A DNA stretch of 64,000 nucleotides from Portulaca oleracea. Taxonomy: Eukaryota > Streptophyta > Magnoliopsida > Caryophyllales > Portulacaceae. The notes beneath the pieces were generated by a model. The model saw nothing but the letters and a program-made list of their open reading frames with translations, had not been told where the DNA came from and did no database searches. Position 1 is the first letter of the stretch. Each line of letters begins with the position of its first letter. This document shows positions 1 through 12,614 of this stretch, in pieces. The DNA is taken from assembly GCA_029582165.1 (NCBI GenBank), contig CM055888.1, positions 31,139,408 to 31,203,407 of the forward strand, in the 5' to 3' direction. The translations under genes and the position numbers were made by a program.

Positions 1-1466
1 GAAAAATTGAACGAAATATTTTTTTTTTTGAAATATGTCATCTTCTATGAATACACGTAAACTCTATATTACGTGACATGTCAAACATTTAATATTAGAG
101 AATAAATTTTGATATTTTTATTTAACTTTCAATCTAAGTTGCATCAAAATCTTAGTTATAAAATAAAAACTTTGCTTCTAAAGTTTGAACTCTTCTTGGT
201 TATATACCTATTAATAACAAAATGGATATTCCTATCTCTACTTCTTGATCGAATTCAATGTAAAAATATAGAATTAGCTTATATATTAGATTTGAATATG
301 GAATATTTCATAAAGAATGAAAAAAAAATCAAATTGAGTCATATGCAAGCCTAAGCCTGAATTTATCATATGATTTTGGGTCCGAGCCCAACTTAAACTT
401 TGTAGATGCAACGAGCTAACTTCAAGCAAAGCCCAAGATTCACTAACTAATCAACTTGACTCATTTACAACTTTGTCCCTCACATAAGCAACAATCTAGA
501 ATAACTGTTAACTTTATCCTTTACTTGCTCAGCTTGAAGCTAACTTTGTTTAATACGAAAATTCAACACTTTTTCACTAGCTAGACAATATGATCACTAA
601 ACTTGATGATTAAATAGATGCAATTGAATATTTTAACTTCATTATTGCTCATGGAGCTCATATTGTGACGATGATAGATGCTTAAAGTAGTAGATACTTC
701 CTCCCTTTAACAATTAGTGTCATCCAAGGTTATAAGGGAGTAGCAAGTAAACATAACTAAGCAAATTCATGGACAATCCAATCCAAGTCCACTGTAAAGA
801 GCGTTGGGGATAGTTGGAAAATGAATTGTCTTTCTCAATAGGCAACTCCCTAATTGATGATGAGTTGGTGTCGTTGGTTGAAAGGGGGAAATTGAAGGGG
901 TTCAATCATCTGCAAGGGATTGTACATTTTCTAATGTAATTTAGAGGTTGAAGCAGGCAAGATGCATAACTTATATAAACTTTAATTAATTTCAGATCAA
1001 ACCTTCACTCATTCAGTTCCCAAATATTCCCTTATCATTTAAGAGTACAAGTGAGGTTATGAGTCTAATTTCAGATCAAACCTCCATGATTAAGTTCATA
1101 TATGCATGGGGTGTTCATATATGAGTTGTCTTTTTAAATATAAAACATGAAAATTGCTTGGTTAAGCTTATCATAGTTATTTATATCGAATATTTGGCTT
1201 TATAAAGTTGTTAATAAGTTGAGCATGTGTTTTAAGTAGTCATATGTGGGAATTTATGTCAATATATATGATTCACAAGTTTAAGTATTACTAGTAAAAA
1301 AAACATGTGAAGTCATTACAGCATCCTCTTCGCAAAGGGTGCAGGGAGTAGCAACAGACTCATTCCAGCAATTGGTTCTTGCTCTTACGGGAGGTTTCCC
1401 CTGCAGAAGAACCCATGCAACAAAGCCATGTTGCTAGATTGTGAGGTTGCTCTGGGTATGTCAGCT
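1..1466. other. AT-rich intergenic DNA, no gene seen
   Basis: The stretch holds only short open frames without codon structure or a recognisable motif. I see no element ends, tandem array or RNA gene. It ends at the left border of a hAT-like element. Confidence 0.6.
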
Positions 1467-1853
1467 AGGGGTGTTCACGGTGCGGTTTAGTGCGGTGACG
1501 GTTTCACGAAGCGGTGCACCGGTCGAAATGGTTTCCAAAATCGTAAACCAGAACCGTAACCGGAACACCCAATTTTTTTAAATCGGTGCACCGGATTTAA
1601 CGGTGCGGTGTCGTCGGTTAACTGGAACCGCCTTTATTTCCTTCAAAATTAAAAAATCATCATTCAATCAACCCAAAAAAAATAATATTCAAGTTCGATT
1701 CCGACTGTGTCTGTGTAAATTTTTTTTTGTTTGCTAATTCCCACTGTGTTTGTGTAAATTACATTGCTTGCTAATTCATTGCTAGCTAATTCAATTACAT
1801 TTTTTAATTACATTGCTTGCTAGTTCCCGCTGTCCGTGTAATTTTTTTTAAAT

Positions 1854-1857
<4 letters not shown>

Positions 1858-1907
<50 letters not shown>
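1858..1907. repeat. (TA)n microsatellite, left of fold-back
   Basis: This is an uninterrupted TA dinucleotide run that abuts the left end of the fold-back element. Confidence 0.9.
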
Positions 1908-1909
<2 letters not shown>

Positions 1910-2551
1910 GAATTGATATAATGAGAAGAGGGATTTTGTGAGAAGAAAAGCATAGCAAATCATAACCATTGGTTCCAAGATCAAGGGTGGGTATTAATCT
2001 TGCTTTTTTCTTTTTTTTTTGTTGGGAAAATGTGTATAAAAAATGTTACAACATTTTTTTTTTTGTTGGCTGGGAAAAAGAGGGCAATTAATACAGTGTA
2101 ATTTCCAATGACATACTAATTAATTCGCGGCTCTAGAGAAAACCACATGTACCCAGAATGAACATCAACTATACTTTAAACGAACATCAACTATACCATA
2201 AATGAACACCACCTATATCCAGAATGATGTTCATTCTGGGTATATGTGGTGTTCATTTATGATATAGTTGACGTTCGTTTATGGTATAGTTGATGTTCAT
2301 TCTGGGTATAGATGGTTTCTCTAGAGCTACGAATTAATTAGTATGTCATTGGAAAACACACTGTATTAATTGCCCTCTTTTTCACAGCCAACAAAAAAAA
2401 AAAAAAAAGGTTGCAACATTTATTATTCACATTTCTCAACTAAAAAAAAAAGAAAAATGCAAGATTAATACCCACCCTTGATCTTGGAACCAATGGTTAT
2501 GATTTGCTATGCTTCTCTTCTCACAAAATTCTTCTTCTCATTATATCAATT

Positions 2552-2553
<2 letters not shown>
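1908..2553. mobile_element. Fold-back element FB-1 inside a TA microsatellite
   Basis: The two halves are inverted copies of each other. The left end GGGAATTGATATAATGAG is mirrored at the right end just before the second TA run. The arms share the segment around 1975-2004, mirrored at 2459-2490, and the segment around 2107-2140, mirrored at 2310-2350. The central part repeats GAACATCAACTATAC and its complement. No coding capacity is seen. The whole unit sits in a TA run, as described for Micron-type plant MITEs. Its ends resemble those of the elements at 4957 and 5990. Confidence 0.8.

Positions 2554-2613
<60 letters not shown>
2554..2613. repeat. (TA)n microsatellite, right of fold-back
   Basis: This TA dinucleotide run directly follows the right end of FB-1. 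Confidence 0.9.
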
Positions 2614-2616
<3 letters not shown>

Positions 2617-2794
2617 CGATGCGGTTCTGGTTCCCCGCCGATTTGAAAATTACAAACCGGAACCGCCCCGTTTAACATCTGGTTTATCCAATTCAGTGCA
2701 CCGAAAAAAATGAAGCAGTTAGGTGTTGCCCATTTCCCTTTTTTTTTTTCAGTTGACGGTTCGGTGAAGCGGTTCCAGTTTTTTTGAACAGGCC

Positions 2795-3270
2795 TCAGCC
2801 TAGTCCACAAATTTGGTACAGTTGAGAAGCCATTTTTATCCTATGCAACCTTATATTCCCCATCATCAGTTGTATGCCAACACTATTTTCTCCCCGGAAT
2901 ACAACCCCATTTGGACTAGGGCTTAACTATAGAAGAGATGTTTAAAGTAGGTACAAGTATCATATAATGGGAGTACTCCAACCAGGAGTTACCCCTAATG
3001 AATCTAAGTGCACTCGTTTGATCCAAAAGACTTCCTTGTTCATGTGAGTATCTTAAACAATTTTATCAAGATATTAACTTTGTTCTAAGCACCTAGGTGC
3101 CCAAGCCCGAGTCACCCAAAAGCCTTCGATCTGCAGATAGAGACCAAAGGAGGCTAGGTGTAGTTGGATTGAGAACCCTGGAGAAAAGTCTAATGTACTT
3201 GATGTGTCGGGAACAGATTAAAGAATCAAGAAGAAACGAACCCAAAAACTAAAGACCTCCATAAGCATTT
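2795..3270. other. Unassigned DNA next to LINE remnant
   Basis: No gene or element end is visible. On the reverse strand this lies downstream of the LINE reverse-transcriptase remnant, so part of it may be decayed LINE sequence. Confidence 0.4.
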
Positions 3271-3272
3271 TG

Positions 3273-4260
3273 TTAATGAGTAACATCCTCCCCGCATAGG
3301 AAATATTTCATGTGGGCCAGATTCGGATCATGGCCAGAATTTTGTCCACGGAGACTACAATCATTCATGATAAGGTTGCTTGAAGAGATAGGAGTCCCGA
3401 CATATTTAAAGGGTAAGGTACCAAGTTCAAAACTAGTTTCTCTAACCAGATAAATAGAGTCATCAGCAAAAATGGCCCCAAAAACCACCTTAGACTTTTG
3501 CTTGTTTGCCACCAACTTTGGGACTGTGAAGAAGTGATTGAAAGTAAACTTGAGTCATTGAATGGGCTCCTTGTTTGTCAAGGTGAACATAATCAAATCA
3601 TCAATAAACAAAAGATGGGTTAGCTTCAAATTTCTGCAATTTGGATAGTATCTGTACTTTTGCGGAGTGTGAAAGGAAATTTTTCGAGAAAGATATTCCA
3701 TAGTAATAACAAAGAGTAAATGAGAGATGGATCGCCCTAGTCAAGAACTCGAGCTCCTTGAAATCGCTCGGAATTTAGTCCAATCTTGCAAACTGAGAAA
3801 GTAGATATGGTGATATAGGTCATGATGCATCTAATGATCCAGGAAGAGAATATAAGGGTTGTGAGAGCCTTTTCAATGAAATTCCAATATACATAGTCAA
3901 AATCTTTGCAAAGATCAATTTTCATCATGCATTAAGGGGATATAGATCCCCGGCTGAAGCGTTTGGCGATTTCCCATCATAAGAAAAATCTTATTAAGTA
4001 GTTCTTTCACAAGGACGAAAGCTCCTTGACTTAGATCAATAATATATCATTGATTCTTCTTGCGAATACCTTGACACACACTAATAGAAAGTGTTATAGC
4101 AGGCAATGGGACGAAAGTCATTAGGCTGACTAGAATAGCGGGGTTCGGCAGTTTAGGAAGAAACACCAGCTTCGAGGCATTGAACTCATTCAACAGCGTA
4201 CCCTAGGAGAAAAATTCTTGGGTGGCCTTGACAACAAGATTGCAACCTTGACCTCAATCG
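3273..4260 (-). pseudogene. LINE reverse transcriptase remnant
   Basis: Read on the reverse strand, short blocks in several frames match the order of a plant L1-type reverse transcriptase. A block resembling the FVKGRLISDN region lies near 4000. Next comes MMKIDLCKDFDYVYWNFIEK at 3928-3869, the domain with the first catalytic Asp region. A GRSISHLLF block lies near 3735. LLFIDDLIMF near 3595 is the catalytic Asp-Asp box. LPFKYVGTPISSSNL, the conserved region after the palm, lies near 3420. Stop codons and frameshifts separate the blocks, so it cannot be functional. No endonuclease domain or poly(A) tail is visible. The element is truncated at both ends. Confidence 0.85.
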
Positions 4261-4298
4261 ATTGGGAAAAACCATTTGTGTTGCCATCATGGTCCGAC

Positions 4299-4328
4299 GT
4301 ACGTACATACATACATACATATTGATAT

Positions 4329-4425
<97 letters not shown>
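4299..4425. repeat. Compound CATA / TA / GATA microsatellite
   Basis: A short CATA run is followed by a long TA run and then about twelve GATA units. The compound tract serves as the left flank of a MITE. Confidence 0.9.
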
Positions 4426-4426
<1 letters not shown>

Positions 4427-4946
4427 GAGAATTGGATTACAATAATCCCAACTTTACAAATTGGATAGCGATAATCCCTACTTTCAATTTATATTTTGGT
4501 GGTAAAAAAAAAATTGTATTGCAGTGGGACCAAATCCACCTCCACATTCTTTTTATTTTTTTCATGCCTACCACGTATAGTTTTTGTTTTTTTCGTTCCT
4601 GCCGCCAGAAAGGTAATGAAATGTAGTTGCCAAAACATTTTTAAAATTATTTTTTTGAGACTCCGAGTAATTATTATGATTTTTTAAAAGGAATAAAAGT
4701 GAAAAAAATGTAAAAAATTCAAAAAAATTGGGAGAAATGTCGTAAATTCATTAAAAATCGTGGAAAAGTGTTATACTAAGTTTTGAATCAAACGCAACAC
4801 AAAATCTATGATATTTAGGATATACTCTTGATGATGTCCTACTACAATACAATTTTATTTTTTTAGGACCACCAGAATACAAACTAAAAGTAAAGATTAT
4901 CACTGTCCAATTTGTAAAAGTTGGGATTATTATAATCCAATTTTCC
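4426..4946. mobile_element. MULE-type MITE, copy 1
   Basis: The terminal inverted repeats are about 90 bp long. The left end reads GGAGAATTGGATTACAATAA and the right end is its imperfect reverse complement. The same terminal sequence, including the 'GGTGGTCC' block about 70 bp inside, occurs at 5408-5941 and at the right end of the MULE near 30450-30556. I therefore infer it is a deletion derivative of that MULE family. It has no coding capacity. The TSD cannot be read because the flanks are microsatellite DNA. Confidence 0.8.
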
Positions 4947-4956
4947 TATATATATA

Positions 4957-5197
4957 GGGAACAGATAATATGAGAAGGACATTTTAGTGAGAAACTGAGA
5001 AGGAATGGACATCAAGTATCGCATATATGGACATCATATATCGCAGAGATGAACATCAAGTTTGCGTGGTGAACATCAGGGAGACACCAACTATCCATGC
5101 AAACTTGATGTCCATCTCTGCGATATATGATGTCCATCTCTGCGATATTTGATGTCCATCCCTTCTCACCAAAATGTCATTCTCATATTATCGATTC

Positions 5198-5199
<2 letters not shown>
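4957..5199. mobile_element. Fold-back element FB-2 inside TA repeats
   Basis: This is a 243-bp near-palindrome flanked by TA runs on both sides. The left end is GGGAACAGATAATATGAG and the right end mirrors it. The arms contain repeated ACATCAA(G/T) and TTGATGTCCAT motifs. The ends and motif are shared with FB-1 (1908-2553) and with the 6.6-kb element at 5990-12615. It is non-coding. Confidence 0.8.

Positions 5200-5252
<53 letters not shown>
5200..5252. repeat. (TA)n microsatellite
   Basis: A TA run immediately follows FB-2. Confidence 0.9.
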
Positions 5253-5256
<4 letters not shown>

Positions 5257-5334
5257 CTTTAATTGTAATCCACTAACATATGTGGCTTGCTCTCTAATGG
5301 ATAGTATTGCACCCATTCAAAACATACATACGTA

Positions 5335-5375
5335 TTCAAAACATACATACGTACATACATACATACATACATACA

Positions 5376-5406
<31 letters not shown>
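5335..5406. repeat. (CATA)n microsatellite
   Basis: About seventeen CATA units directly precede the second MULE-type MITE. Confidence 0.9.
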
Positions 5407-5407
<1 letters not shown>

Positions 5408-5939
5408 GGGAAATTGGATTCTAATAATCCCTACTTTTGCAAATTGGATGGCAATAATCCCTACTTTCAATTTGTATTCTGGTGGTCCAAAAAAAAATAA
5501 AATTGTATTGTAGTGGTACCAAATCCATCACCACATTCTTTTTATTTTTTTCATGCCTACCCGATATTGTTTTTGTATTTTCATTCCCGCCCTCAGATAG
5601 GTAATGAAGTGTAGTTGCTAAAACATTTTTTAAATTATTTTTTTGAGATTCCGAGCAATTAATATGATTTTTTAAAAAGAATAAATTGAAAAAATCATAA
5701 AAAATAGAAAAAAATTCAAAAAAAATTGGGAGAAGTGCTGTAAATTCATTAAAAATCGTGGAAAAGTGTTATACAAAGTTTTGAATCAAATGCAACACAA
5801 AATCTATGATATTTAGGATATACTCTCGATTATGTCCCACTACAATACAATTTTTTTTTTTGGACCACCAGTATACAAATTGAAAGTAGGGATTATTGTC
5901 ATCCAATTTGCAAAAGTAGGGATTATTAGAATCCAATTT

Positions 5940-5941
<2 letters not shown>
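5408..5941. mobile_element. MULE-type MITE, copy 2
   Basis: This is a second copy of the 4426-4946 element. The terminal inverted repeats read GGGAAATTGGATTCTAATAA on the left and the reverse complement on the right. The order of internal landmarks is the same, including the long GAATCAAA(T/C)GCAACACAAAA segment. Again both flanks are microsatellite DNA. It is non-coding. Confidence 0.8.
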
Positions 5942-5985
<44 letters not shown>

Positions 5986-5998
5986 GTGTGTGTGTGTG
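5942..5998. repeat. (TA)n(TG)n microsatellite
   Basis: A TA run passes into a TG run that abuts the left end of the large fold-back. A matching TG/TA tract lies beyond its right end at 12616-12751. Confidence 0.9.
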
Positions 5999-6859
5999 AT
6001 TAAATGAGCATGATGTTATGGTGAGCATGTAAGCAGGATGTATCTCAGCCCTCAAATCTGCAATCTACGGCCGTCAATTTTCCAGGCATTGTTATTTATC
6101 TTTGCTAGCCTCACGTGAGTTTAGTAGTAAATAAACCTTTTTCCATTTGTTTTTACTTGAAAAGAAGCAACCCTTCTTGGTAATTGGGACTTCATTTCCT
6201 GAAAATAACGTGTGGCATCACATCGGCAGCCATTGACAAACCAAAAAAAAAAAAATGTTCAGCCTCTCTCTATTACAGCTGGCAGCGAATTTTTCTCCTT
6301 CCCAACTCCCACACTCAAACTCTTCCCCTTCCAATCTGATACCTCCCCATGGATATGATGTTGCACATCATTTTTAGTTGGAATTCCTCCATCTATTATC
6401 ATTCCAGGCGGTCGTCGGGCTCCAGCGAAGGAGACATTGAGACTGTTTTTTTTTTTGGTGCTGTGAAAAACCAAGGTTTTTCAGCTATTAGTTCGTTGAA
6501 TTCAAAATGTTTTCCAATCTATATGTTTATATGCTATTTTTTCTCCTTTTTTAAAATTTTTCATTGAAAAATATTGCCTTGCTGTTAAGGAACTGAAATT
6601 CAACTACAATGGTAAAGGATAGAGGCTGGACAGATGGGAATGAGGAGAAATCAAGCAGCAGGTAGTGGGTTATTGCTTTTTTAGAGTTTGAATATTTGAA
6701 TTCAAAGTTTTTTAAATGTTGTGTGGGTGAGGTTGGGATGCTTTTTTTTTTTTGAAACTTTGGATTTATTTGGTAATGAATTCGATCATTGAATAAAACA
6801 TATCACGGATTTGGAGGAAGGGGTAATGAAACAGTTAATGGGATGACATTTTGTTTGTA

Positions 6860-9800
6860 TCTTAAATTGGACATCAAGTGAGGCCATAGTGGACGTTAAG
6901 GTCAGGGAAAGTGGACATTGGGGAAATAGGTGATGGTTGTGTATGTCGTTCTGTTGATTGATGTGCACATTGGTATTGGTTGATGTCTTCAGTAATAATG
7001 GTTGATAACCACTGTTGTCATGTTTGATGTCCGCATCCACTTTGTGTGATGTCCATAATCGTGATGCGCGATGTCCACTATTGTTACGTATTTATGACCG
7101 TATGGACCATACATGTTGTCGAAGTGGATGTTAAGGTCATGAAAATTGAACAATAAGGGAAAATGGCGATGTTTGTGTATGTCATTTTATTGTAGTTGAT
7201 GTCCACATGGGTAATGGTTGATGTCCACGTTGATAATGGTTGATGTCCCATGTTGTCATGTTTAATGTTATCCATTTTGTTTGATGTCCATACTCGACAT
7301 GATCGACACCCAATGTTGTTACGTAATATGACCGTACTAATTGTACATGTTGTTGAAACCATTCAACATTAATTGGTGAGAATACTGATGGTTTGTGGGC
7401 TGTTGACTAGGGATCAGCATAACTCCACTTGTTTTGGAGATCCTTGGGATGTGGCTGCATCAATAGTTAAGGATTTTTCATCCACAATTAATGAAGTGGC
7501 TAATGGTTCAAGTCCAGCCAGCTCACATGTTATGGGAACATCGTCTAAGGTGGTCCCTACTTAGATCAAGAATGCAGATTTAGCTGAAGATGGATCCTCG
7601 TTCCATACCCTACAGTTAGCCCAAAACTCACGTGTGGTGGTTCCAACTCAGATTGAGGTTGATAGGAATGAAAATCTTTTGAAAGCGTTGAGAAAGTGAT
7701 ATTGTCCTGATATTATTATGCATGAAGATAATAAATTAAAGGACCATGCGTACGACAAGGCTTCCCATTGGGATGAGACCAAATCACTTCCGCCCATCTG
7801 ATTCAAATTTGTGATATAGTGGACTGTTGTTTTGGGATTATGTAGTAGATGGTGTATTCTGGTAGTTTAGGATCTTTTTAATGTTTGTCATCACAGAGTC
7901 ATGAACAATACTCGGCATGTTACTTAGTTGTTTCCTGTATTTTTCTTCTTCCTTTCTATCAGAACATATTCTGTGTTTGGTATGTAAAAACACATTTGTT
8001 GGATGTGTTTACAGAAAAATGGTGATGTATTTGTGTTTGTCATTCAGTTTTACTTGACGTGCACATTGGTAATGGTTGATGTCTGCAGCGGCAATGTTGG
8101 ATGTCCACTGCTGTTATGTTGGATGTCCACAACCATTTTGTTTTGATGTCCATAATTCATCAAACAATATAATGTAATATGTTAACAATGAAAATATTAG
8201 AATGAAGGCGTTTAACGAAGCATGGGAAATTGTTTAAGCGTGAAACAGATTATGTATCCAAAAATAAAGAGAAAGGCTATGGTATTACGACGTGTATGGA
8301 AGGCTAGGAGTCACTATGGAAGACTACTGAGTGTAATGTGTGTCCATAATGATAATGCATGATGCCCACACACTATTGTATTAGTTGTCCATATTGATAA
8401 TGTTTGATGTCTCTTGCTATTATATTCGATGACTATATTGGTAATACTAAATTTCCATTGTTGTTATTCTTGATGTCCCCTACTGATGTACTTGAGTGTA
8501 TAGTGTGTCAACAATGTTAATATTAGATGTTCCCTACTGTCATAATTGATGTCCATATTGACAATACTTGATGTCCACTTTTGTTATTCTTAATGTCCCC
8601 TGTTGTTGTGTTTGAGTTTATTGTGTGTCAATAATGTTATTCTTGATGTCCCTTACTGGAATACTTAATGTCCCCTGCTGTTGTACTCGAAGTGCACATA
8701 GACATAATTGGATATCCACAACAATTGTTCGTGATGTCCCCTGCTATTGTGCTTGAGTGTATTGTGTGTCAATAATGTTAATACTAGATGTTCCCTACTG
8801 TCATAATTGATGTCCATATTGATACTACTTAATGTCCACTGTTGTTATTCTTGATGTCACTTGCTTTAATACTTAATGTCCCTTGTTGTTGTACTTCAAG
8901 TGCACATAGACATAACTAAATGTCCACTACTGTTGTACTTCGTGTCCCCTGCTGCTCTGCTTGAGTGTATTATGTGTCAATAATGTTAATACTGGATATT
9001 CTCTACTATCATAATTGATGTTCATATTGATAATACTTATGTCCACTGTTGTTATTCTTGATGTCCTCTGTTGTTGTGCTTGAGTTTATTGTGTGTCAAT
9101 AATGTTATTCTTGATGTCCCTTGCTGTAATACTTAATGTCCCATGTTGTTGTACTCGAAGTGCACATAGACATAACTGGATGTCCACTTCATGTAAGTTT
9201 ATGGTCAAGTATTGATGTGCATGAGTGTATTGTGAGCCAATAATGTTAATACTAATTATGTCCTCTGTTGTTATACTTGATGTCCATGTTAATAGAACTT
9301 GATGTCTACAGTTATTATTTTTTTATGTCGCTCTAATATTGTAATTTATGCAAGGTGGTTGGTGTGTGTCTATTTCTAGAGTTTGAGTTTGGCAAGGTGT
9401 CAATTTGATTTATAAATTGAATAATTTTATGTCACATTTCATTGTGTAATTATTGTGGAGCCTAATGTCCTTGATGTCCATATTGATCATATGTACCATG
9501 TTGTTATACTTGATGTCCATGTTGGTGATACTTGATGTCCACTTTAGTCACATTATATTTTCCAGTGCATATTCTGTAGGGACCACCACAGGTGAATTTT
9601 GGGCTAACTATGGGGTAGGAAACAACGATTTCGTGGCAGCTAAATCCAGACCATCTAATGCAGCTCTTATGACCGAGCGCGCAGGGGGGGATTAGGCTGG
9701 AAGCATCTGCCACTTCATTGAATACAGCTGAAGAGTCCCTCACTATCAACGCGACTACATCTTGAGGGTCTCCAGAACATGCAGGACTAAGCTGATCCCT

Positions 9801-10140
9801 GATCAACAAACCACATACTATCATTATGTCCACTAAGAAAGATTCAATATTATGAACATCATGAACAATCAGTATGGACATCAAACATAACAATAGGGGG
9901 CATCAACCATTTTCATTATGGACATCAAATATCATAGCAGGAGACATCAACTACTATCATCGCGTACATCACTACCCGTAGTTGAACATCATGCAATCTC
10001 GTTATGGAAATCAACTTTAATACAACAACCATTACCATTATCCATAATGTATTAAAACATTACATCGAGATCTGGTTCACATAGTGTCCATTTGTACTGA
10101 CCTTAATGTCCATTTAGACACAACATGATGTCCACTTTAA
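6860..10140. repeat. TTGATGTCC-based repeat array of FB-3
   Basis: The motif (T)TGATGTCCA/C recurs several dozen times, pointing rightward in the left arm and loop and leftward (GGACATCAA) after about 9830. Between about 8500 and 9200 a longer unit repeats three times, starting near 8506, 8766 and 8976 with GTGTCAATAATGTTAATACT. The array therefore has a higher-order period of roughly 210-260 bp. No continuous reading frame runs through it. Confidence 0.8.
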
Positions 10141-10894
10141 CATACAAACAAAATGTCATCCAATTAACTGTTTCATTAGAACCCCTTTCCCCAAATCCGC
10201 AATGTGTTTTATTTAGTGATCGAATTCATCACCAAATAAACCCAAAGTTTCGAAAAAAACAAGCATCCCAACCCTCAACCCACACAACGTTTACAAAACT
10301 TTGAATTCAAATATTCAAACTCTAAAAAACAAAAATAACCCACTCCATGACGCTTGATTTCTCCTCATTCCCATCTGTCTAGCCTCCATCCTTCACCATT
10401 GTAGTTGAATTTCAGTTCCTAATCAACATGACAATATTTTTCAATGAAAAAAATAAAAGAGAAAAAACAACATATAACCAAATGAATTGGAAAAAAATTT
10501 GAATTCAAGGAACTAACACCTGACATACCTTGGTTTTTCAAAGCACAAAAAAAAAAAAAAAAAAAACAGTCTTAATGTCTCCTTCGCCGGAGCCCGACGA
10601 CTGCCTGGAATGATAATAGATGGAGAAATTCAAAAATAAAAATGACGTGCAACATCACATCTATGGGCAGGTATCATTTTGGAAGGGGAAGAGTTTGAGT
10701 GTGGGAGTTGGGAAGGAGAAGAATTCACTACTAGCTGCAATAGAGGGAGGCTGAACGTTTTTTTTTTTTTTTTGGTTTGTCAATGGCTGTCATGGATGTG
10801 ATGCCGCACATTAGTTTCGGGAAATGAAGTCCCAATTACCAAGAAGGGCTGCTTCTTTTCAAGTAAAAAAAAAGGAAAAAGACTTATTTACTAC

Positions 10895-12474
10895 TAGGGA
10901 TGGCAATGGGCAGGGTTTGGGGCGGGTCTAGCTGGACCCGGACCCCCCAAATTTTTTTGGACCTACACCTGCCCCGAGACCCGGTGGGTCCCAAAAACTT
11001 GGACCCGGACCCGGACCCAGACCCAGACTCGCCGAGTTTGTGGGTCCACGGGTCCATAGCGGGTCCTTATTGGGTCCAACACTCTTATGTATTTTTTTTA
11101 CTAGATTTATCAATTTTTCAGGTTAATTTTATATGTACGCAATTGTATAATAATGACTGTTGAGGCCCTTGAGGGGGGTGAATTTCACAATTAAGATCTA
11201 CACACTAGGTAAGGACGTTAGAGCAAACTTCCTTGGTTTCAAGCCAAGGATCAAAACACAGTGTAACTGAAATACATCATTAGATTTATAACAATCAAAG
11301 AACAAGTTACACTTACAAAACAAAACAAGAAGTAATAGTCCGAAGACAGTTACTGATAGAATCACTGACCAAGATTGAATGTCCTTGAGTCAGCTACAGA
11401 TAAGGATCGTCGTAGGAAAAACTCTAGCGGCGATTTGGAACATGATGGATTACATTGAAGCACAAGCTCACACAGCCTTAGTCCGTCAAGGCTCTGCTAC
11501 ACACCATCTCTCCACCACATGTGGACACAATGAATGCTCACCAAGGTCTTTGGCTATACCTTCACCAGAGGTCCTTTACTGGCTACCTTCACCACCGAAC
11601 CATTGGTTACACACTCGGAGAAATCCCACCGGATTTCTTACTCCGCAATTACTTCCATGGAATCGCCAAAGTCTTCAATCTTCAAGTCTCCTATTTATAT
11701 TAGAGGCTTGATGGATGTTTAGGATGGTAGCCATTGGAAATAAGATTATTTCCTTATTTGCTCACTGCTTCACCTTCCTTCTTTGCTGTTGATTTTCTTT
11801 CCTTCTTCTTGGAGATTTCCCAATCTTCTCTTCCTTCCATTTTTCTTGTTGATTTGTTTCCTTATGCCTTCCTTATGATTTATATCTGCAAATAAATCAC
11901 ATAATCAGAATATATATTATATACTCAGAATATATAATCAGATTATAAAATATAAGGCAACTTCCCTTTTCCGGATTTTGGCTTTCATCAAAACCTAAGG
12001 TCCTTCGCGGATGCGCGGTGAAGGACCTTGACTCTGTCTTCAACAATGACTATTCTATTTAAATACACAAATTTTCAACACAATAAAAAAAATCCAGTTC
12101 ATTGTACAAGGCTATGAGCAAAATTTAACATAAAAACATTACAAAAATCATCCACACATCAACTCTAAGAATGCAACTATACAACTTAAAATGTACAAAA
12201 AAAATTAAAAAATCACGAAGTTCATGATTATTACACTATACAACTCTAAGAATACAAATACACTAGGGTTTTCATTTAATATATATATAATTTGACGGGT
12301 CCATGGGTAGGGTCCACGAGTCCGTGCCTAGACCCGGACCAAGACCCGCCAAAGATTTATTGGACCCAGACCCAACCCGGACCCAATGGGTCCAATTTTT
12401 TTGGACCCAGACCCGCCTAAATGGGGCGGGTCCGAGCGGGTCTGGGGCGGGTCCAAGACCCATTGCCATCCCTA
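10895..12474. mobile_element. Non-autonomous hAT element in FB-3 right arm
   Basis: The terminal inverted repeats are TAGGGATGGCAATGGG on the left and its exact reverse complement on the right. The flanking 8-bp duplications are TTTACTAC at 10887-10894 and TTTGCTAC at 12475-12482, one mismatch. The subterminal regions are rich in GGGTCC/GGACCC repeats. No transposase is present. It is interrupted by a solo LTR at 11158-12045. Confidence 0.9.
11158..12045 (-). mobile_element. Solo LTR of the 888-bp-LTR retroelement family
   Basis: Read on the reverse strand it begins TGTTGAAGACAG and ends CCTCAACA. It matches the LTRs at 19730-20617 and 21030-21924 along its whole length. The flanking 5-bp duplication ATGAC is perfect (11153-11157 and 12046-12050). 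No internal region remains, so it is a solo LTR left by recombination. Confidence 0.92.
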
Positions 12475-12614
12475 TTTGCTACTAAACTCACGTGAGACTA
12501 GCAAAAATAAATAACAATGCCTGAAAAATTGACAACCATAGATTGTAGATTAGAGGGTTTAGATACATCCTGCTTACATGCTCACCATAACATTATGCTC
12601 ATTTGATCACCTCC

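Larger units (their letters stand above)
1467..2794. mobile_element. Non-autonomous hAT-like element, interrupted
   Basis: Both subterminal regions are packed with short variants of a CGGTGCGGTT / ACCGGAACCG motif in opposite orientation, a pattern typical of non-autonomous hAT elements. The left end reads AGGGGTGTTCACGG. The right end, reverse complemented, reads AGGCCTGTTCAAA. The flanks carry TCAGCTA on the left and TCAGCCTA on the right, which fits a decayed 8-bp TSD. No transposase is present. The centre is taken up by a TA microsatellite and a fold-back insertion. The exact ends may be off by 1-3 bases. Confidence 0.65.

Noticed and set aside
2478..2713. Open frames made of Ile-Tyr repeats, also at 5174-5500 and 12578-13000
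   Set aside because: They are translations of TA, TG or CATA microsatellites and have no protein meaning. At 12603 the real LINE frame starts only after the repeat.
6259..6567. Possible small genes in the arms of the large fold-back
   Set aside because: Both strands are open because of composition, and the mirrored arm does not keep the frame.
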